A DNA stretch of 16,583 nt from assembly GCA_027058735.1 (NCBI GenBank), contig JALURZ010000039.1, positions 1-16,583 of the forward strand, read 5' to 3'. This DNA is from Hyphomicrobiales bacterium. Its GTDB lineage: Bacteria; Pseudomonadota; Alphaproteobacteria; Rhizobiales; JALURZ01. Below the pieces are notes generated by a model, which saw only the letters and a program-made list of their open reading frames with translations, searched no databases and was not told the DNA's origin. Positions 13,692 through 16,583 of the stretch are shown here, in pieces. A program made the translations under genes and the position numbers. Position 1 is the first letter of the stretch. Every line of letters begins with the position of its first letter.

Positions 13692-15206
13692 CTAAAATTG
13701 CGAATTTTTCTCCCGCCGGCGCTGAACCGAAGAGGGCAGCCCCAGGGATTCGCGATATTTCGCCACGGTGCGCCGGGCGATATCGACGCCCTCGGCGCGC
13801 AGCAGGTCGACGATCTTGTCGTCGGAGAGAACGGCCTTTGGCGCCTCGTTTTCAATCAGATCGCGAATGCGGTGACGGATCGATTCCGCCGAAAAAGCCT
13901 CGCGCCCGTCCGATGATCCAATCGCCGAGGTGAAAAAATATTTCATCTCGAAGGTGCCGCGCGGGGTGGCGATATACTTGTTGGCGGTCACCCGGCTGAC
14001 GGTCGATTCGTGCATGGAGATGGCTTCGGCGATATCTTTCAGTTTCAGCGGCACGAGATGCTGCACGCCGAAGGTCAGAAAGGCGTCCTGCTGGCGCACG
14101 ATTTCGCGCGCCACTTTCAGGATGGTGCGCGCCCGCTGGGCCAGGCTCTTGACCAGCCAGCTCGCATTGGCGAGGCATTCGGAAATGTAGATCTTGTCTT
14201 CCTCGCGCGCCGTCTTGGCGATCGTGGCGTGATAGCTGTTATTGACCAGAATGCGCGGCAGGGTCGCGCTGTTCAGTTCGACCACCCAGGCGCCATCCGC
14301 CCCGGCACGCACGAAAGCGTCAGGGACAATCGGCTGGACGACAATATCGCCGAAGGCGAGGCCGGGCTTGGGATTGAGTTCGCGAATTTCACCGATCATC
14401 TCCCTGAGGTCATCGTCATCGACGGCGCAGGCCTTTTTGAGGCCCTTGAAATCGTGCCTGGCGAGCAGGTCGATATTGTCGAGCAAGGCCTGCATGGCCG
14501 GGTCGAGCCGGTCGCGCTCGGCAAGCTGGATGGCCAGACATTCCGCGAGGTTTCTGGCGAACACGCCAGCGGGCTCCAGGCCCTGAAGTTTTTTCAACGT
14601 GGCCAGCACGCGCTGTTCCGGCGCGCCGAGACGCTCTGCGATCGTGGCCAGTTCGCCGGTCAGATATCCGGCCTCGTCAATCATGTCTATGAGATGCCGG
14701 GCGATCATGCGTTCGACAGGATCGCTCAAGGTGACGGCCATCTGCCGGGTCAGGTGTTCGGCCAGCGAAATTTCGCTGCTCAGCGTCGCCTCGATATTAT
14801 AGGGGTCGGGCAGGACGCCGGGCGAGGCGCGCGGCGTGCCCAGATTGGCCCAGCCCGAATCGGTCTGCGGCGCCACGGCGGACCGTTCGTTCCGGTCCGC
14901 CGCCGCTTCGTCGGGGTACAGCGTATCGGGGGCTGAATCCAGTTCGCTCAGCGCCTGGCTGTCGCCTTCGCTGCTGCCGGGCGCCAGCCGGTCGGGTTCG
15001 CCGGCGCCGTCTTCGGCTCCGCCGGCGGCGGGCGCGTCCCCGCCGGTCTCCTCGCGCTCGAGCAGCGGATTGCGCTCAAGCTCGCTTTCCACATAGGCGG
15101 CCAGTTCCAGATTGGACAGTTGCAGCAGCTTGATCGCCTGCTGCAATTGCGGCGTCATGACAAGACTCTGGCCTTGGCGCAACTCGAGTTTCTGGGACAG
15201 GGCCAT
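13692..15206 (-). CDS. rpoN: RNA polymerase sigma-54 factor
   Basis: 504 residues. Region I (1-50, LVMTPQLQQAIKLLQLSNLELAAYVE) is the Gln/Leu-rich segment contacted by AAA+ activators. The acidic low-complexity region II spans about 51-115. The core-binding part follows (ISLAEHLTRQMAVTLSDPVERMIARHLIDMIDEAGYL), then the HTH (ISMHESTVSRVTANKYIATPRGTFEMKYFF). The C-terminal RpoN box ARRTVAKYRE (477-486), which reads the -24 element, is intact. It directs transcription from -24/-12 promoters of nitrogen and other genes. The ATG at 15206 has GGCGGAA upstream. It lies 119 bases downstream of lptB with a plausible promoter between; the unknown 377-residue gene follows after 14 bases. Confidence 0.98.
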   Translation of the reverse strand: MALSQKLELRQGQSLVMTPQLQQAIKLLQLSNLELAAYVESELERNPLLEREETGGDAPAAGGAEDGAGEPDRLAPGSSEGDSQALSELDSAPDTLYPDEAAADRNERSAVAPQTDSGWANLGTPRASPGVLPDPYNIEATLSSEISLAEHLTRQMAVTLSDPVERMIARHLIDMIDEAGYLTGELATIAERLGAPEQRVLATLKKLQGLEPAGVFARNLAECLAIQLAERDRLDPAMQALLDNIDLLARHDFKGLKKACAVDDDDLREMIGEIRELNPKPGLAFGDIVVQPIVPDAFVRAGADGAWVVELNSATLPRILVNNSYHATIAKTAREEDKIYISECLANASWLVKSLAQRARTILKVAREIVRQQDAFLTFGVQHLVPLKLKDIAEAISMHESTVSRVTANKYIATPRGTFEMKYFFTSAIGSSDGREAFSAESIRHRIRDLIENEAPKAVLSDDKIVDLLRAEGVDIARRTVAKYRESLGLPSSVQRRREKNSQF

Positions 15207-15284
15207 CAGCGGTTCCGCCTGTGTGTCACCTGCCCGCCCTGCCGCGCCCGCAGGCGCGCACGGCGGCTTGTCGTGTCTGCCGAC

Positions 15285-15314
15285 ACCATAGCTATTCGGT
15301 TAACAAAGTGTGAA
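15285..15314 (-). promoter_or_regulatory. Candidate sigma-70 promoter of rpoN
   Basis: On the minus strand TTCACA (15309-15314, five of six), an 18-base spacer and TATGGT (15285-15290, four of six). The start would be near 15278 with a leader of about 72 bases. The unusually wide lptB-rpoN gap gives it room. Confidence 0.42.
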
Positions 15315-15321
15315 AATTCTG

Positions 15322-15333
15322 CGCGCTAGCGCG
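15322..15333. repeat. 12-bp perfect palindrome across the lptB stop codon
   Basis: CGCGCTAGCGCG reads the same on both strands and contains the lptB TAG stop (15326-15328). On the minus strand it is followed by cagAATTTT, so it could be a small hairpin attenuating transcription before rpoN. The stem is only about five pairs with almost no loop, so a terminator is doubtful. Confidence 0.4.
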
Positions 15334-16174
15334 GGAACGGGAATGTGTCGCCGAGATAGAGCCGGCGCACATCTTCGTTGCGAACGATTTCGACGGGCGT
15401 GCCCTCCATGAGCACCTGCCCTTCATGAATAATCAGGGCCCGGTCGATCAGTTCGAGGGTTTCGCGGACGTTGTGATCCGTAATAAGCACCCCGATTCCC
15501 CGATCTGTGAGGTGTCGCACCAGGTCGCGAATATCGCCGATCGCAATTGGGTCAATCCCTGCGAAGGGCTCATCAAGGAGCATGAACGAGGGTTGAGTCG
15601 CGAGCGCACGAGCGATCTCCACCCTCCGGCGTTCGCCACCTGAAAGCGCAACCGCTGGCGTATGGCGAATATGTGTGATTGCAAACTCATCCAACAACCC
15701 GTTCAACATGGCGTTGCGCCGCTTGCGGTTGCCTTCGACCATCTCAAGCACCGCCCGGATATTCTGCTCGACAGTAAGCCCCCGAAAAACCGATGGCTCC
15801 TGCGGCAGATATCCGATGCCAAGGCGCGCACGCCGGTACATCGGCAAATGGGTGATGTCGGCGCCGTCCAGCTCGATCGATCCAAAATCCGCCGGAACAA
15901 GCCCCGTGATCATGTAGAACACGGTCGTTTTTCCGGCACCATTGGGACCAAGCAGTCCGATGGCTTCACCACGCCGCACAGACAGCGAGACACCCCGCAC
16001 AACAGGCCGCCGCTTGAAGCTTTTGCCGACCGACCGGATCACCAGGCCTTGTGGCTGCGCCTGTGGCGGGCGCTGCACATCGGGGCCGGGATGGTCGGCC
16101 GGGACCGCGGGATGTGGGCCCCCCGCATCAACCGGTCGGCCAGGCGATCCTGGAAACCTGAACAGCTTTGCCAA
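15326..16174 (-). CDS. lptB: LPS transport ABC ATPase LptB, with Pro-rich N-terminal extension
   Basis: 282 residues from a TTG at 16174, chosen because GGAG stands six bases upstream. Typical LptB is about 240 residues; here residues 1-42 are an extra Pro/Gly/His-rich extension (e.g. PGPDVQRPPQAQPQ) before the conserved LVIRSVGKSFKRRPVVRGVSL. ATPase motifs are complete: Walker A GPNGAGKTT (76-84), Q-loop Gln125 (YLPQE), signature LSGGE (177-181), Walker B FMLLDEP with Glu202, and H-loop His234 (TDHN). The dimer powers LptFG extraction of lipopolysaccharide from the inner membrane. Similar extensions occur in alphaproteobacterial relatives, as I recall. It lies 93 bases after lptA on the same strand. 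Confidence 0.96.
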   Translation of the reverse strand: MAKLFRFPGSPGRPVDAGGPHPAVPADHPGPDVQRPPQAQPQGLVIRSVGKSFKRRPVVRGVSLSVRRGEAIGLLGPNGAGKTTVFYMITGLVPADFGSIELDGADITHLPMYRRARLGIGYLPQEPSVFRGLTVEQNIRAVLEMVEGNRKRRNAMLNGLLDEFAITHIRHTPAVALSGGERRRVEIARALATQPSFMLLDEPFAGIDPIAIGDIRDLVRHLTDRGIGVLITDHNVRETLELIDRALIIHEGQVLMEGTPVEIVRNEDVRRLYLGDTFPFPR

Positions 16175-16267
16175 GTGTCGCTCCGTCCTGGCGCGATTAA
16201 GCGCTATTGGAATTAAATTTTGGTGAAGTGTGCGATGATTTCGCGAATCTTGACAACATCAATTCGT

Positions 16268-16583
16268 TCACCCGCCTCCCGCCGGCCGAAAGACGCCCTG
16301 CACCCGTCCGCCGCCACCCGCGCCGCCGACCAGGCGGCTCACACCCGAATTCATGTCCACATTCAGCCGGCTGCCCCTGACAACGGTCTTGCCCTGGGTC
16401 AGAACGACATTTCCGGTGAGCACGATTTTTCTTGTTCTCATGTCCATCGCTCCCCGGTCTCCGGTCGCGGTCTGATTGCGGGTGACCACGCGCACCCCGC
16501 CGAGCGCCTCGAGCCTGGTGATTTCCGTCCTGCTTTTTGCGGTTGCGCTGTTCACGTCGCGATACTGGATAACAAGTGTCTTG
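16268..16583 (-). CDS. lptA: LPS transport periplasmic protein LptA (OstA-like), 5' part outside window
   Basis: The frame is open from the window edge (first full codon at 16580-16582) to a TGA at 16268-16270, giving about 104 C-terminal residues. The sequence VNSATAKSRTEITRLEALGGVRVVT, then NQTATGDRGAMDMRTRKIVLTGNVVLTQGKTVVRGSRLNVDMNSGVSRL, is the repeated beta-jellyroll pattern of the OstA domain. It ends in a Gly-rich tail (VGGAGGGGRVQGVFRPAGGG). LptA bridges the periplasm and carries lipopolysaccharide from LptC to LptD. The signal peptide lies outside the window. Its position before lptB is canonical. Confidence 0.93.
   Translation of the reverse strand, partial: KTLVIQYRDVNSATAKSRTEITRLEALGGVRVVTRNQTATGDRGAMDMRTRKIVLTGNVVLTQGKTVVRGSRLNVDMNSGVSRLVGGAGGGGRVQGVFRPAGGG

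Overview
The window is GC-rich DNA from an alphaproteobacterium. The evidence is the lptA-lptB-rpoN order, a long-form hpf followed by ptsN, and a DUF1150 gene paired with an IbpA-type small heat-shock gene. I cannot place it more finely; the style of the genes would suit a Rhodospirillales-like lineage. No tRNA, rRNA, CRISPR array, insertion sequence or phage gene was recognised.

Layout: 1-1176 (+) is the 3' part of a flavin-containing monooxygenase. 1210-1710 (-) encodes an exported methionine-rich protein with four exact 9-residue repeats, preceded by a promoter that looks like a CueR-type copper-responsive promoter. 1996-3545 (+) holds the overlapping A and B subunit genes of a family I CoA-transferase-like enzyme. 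3586-5256 (-) is a methyl-accepting chemotaxis protein, with a 68-residue exported protein gene just upstream in the same direction. 6006-7122 (+) is hpf-ptsN (ribosome hibernation factor and nitrogen-PTS enzyme IIA). 7146-7971 (-) is hsp20 followed by a DUF1150 gene, behind a good RpoH-like promoter. 8246-8977 (+) is an exported Cys-containing protein of unknown function. 8987-9865 (-) is a patatin-like phospholipase. 10095-11412 (+) is a tight operon of three small membrane proteins preceded by a perfect FNR/FixK box. 11555-12502 (+) is an exported RCC1-like protein. 12544-13677 (-) is a 377-residue protein of unknown function directly behind rpoN. 13692-16583 (-) is rpoN, lptB and the 3' part of lptA.

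The usual alphaproteobacterial chain lptA-lptB-rpoN-hpf-ptsN is broken here. hpf-ptsN lies about 6.6 kb beyond rpoN in the opposite orientation, and an unrecognised gene sits where hpf would be expected. The interval between holds stress-related genes (hsp20), exported proteins and the putatively oxygen-regulated membrane operon.

The strongest candidates for something undescribed are (1) the FNR-boxed operon of three small histidine-containing membrane proteins, (2) the Met-rich repeat protein with its CueR-like promoter, and (3) the unknown gene coupled to rpoN. All functional statements rest on reading motifs by eye; no database search was possible.
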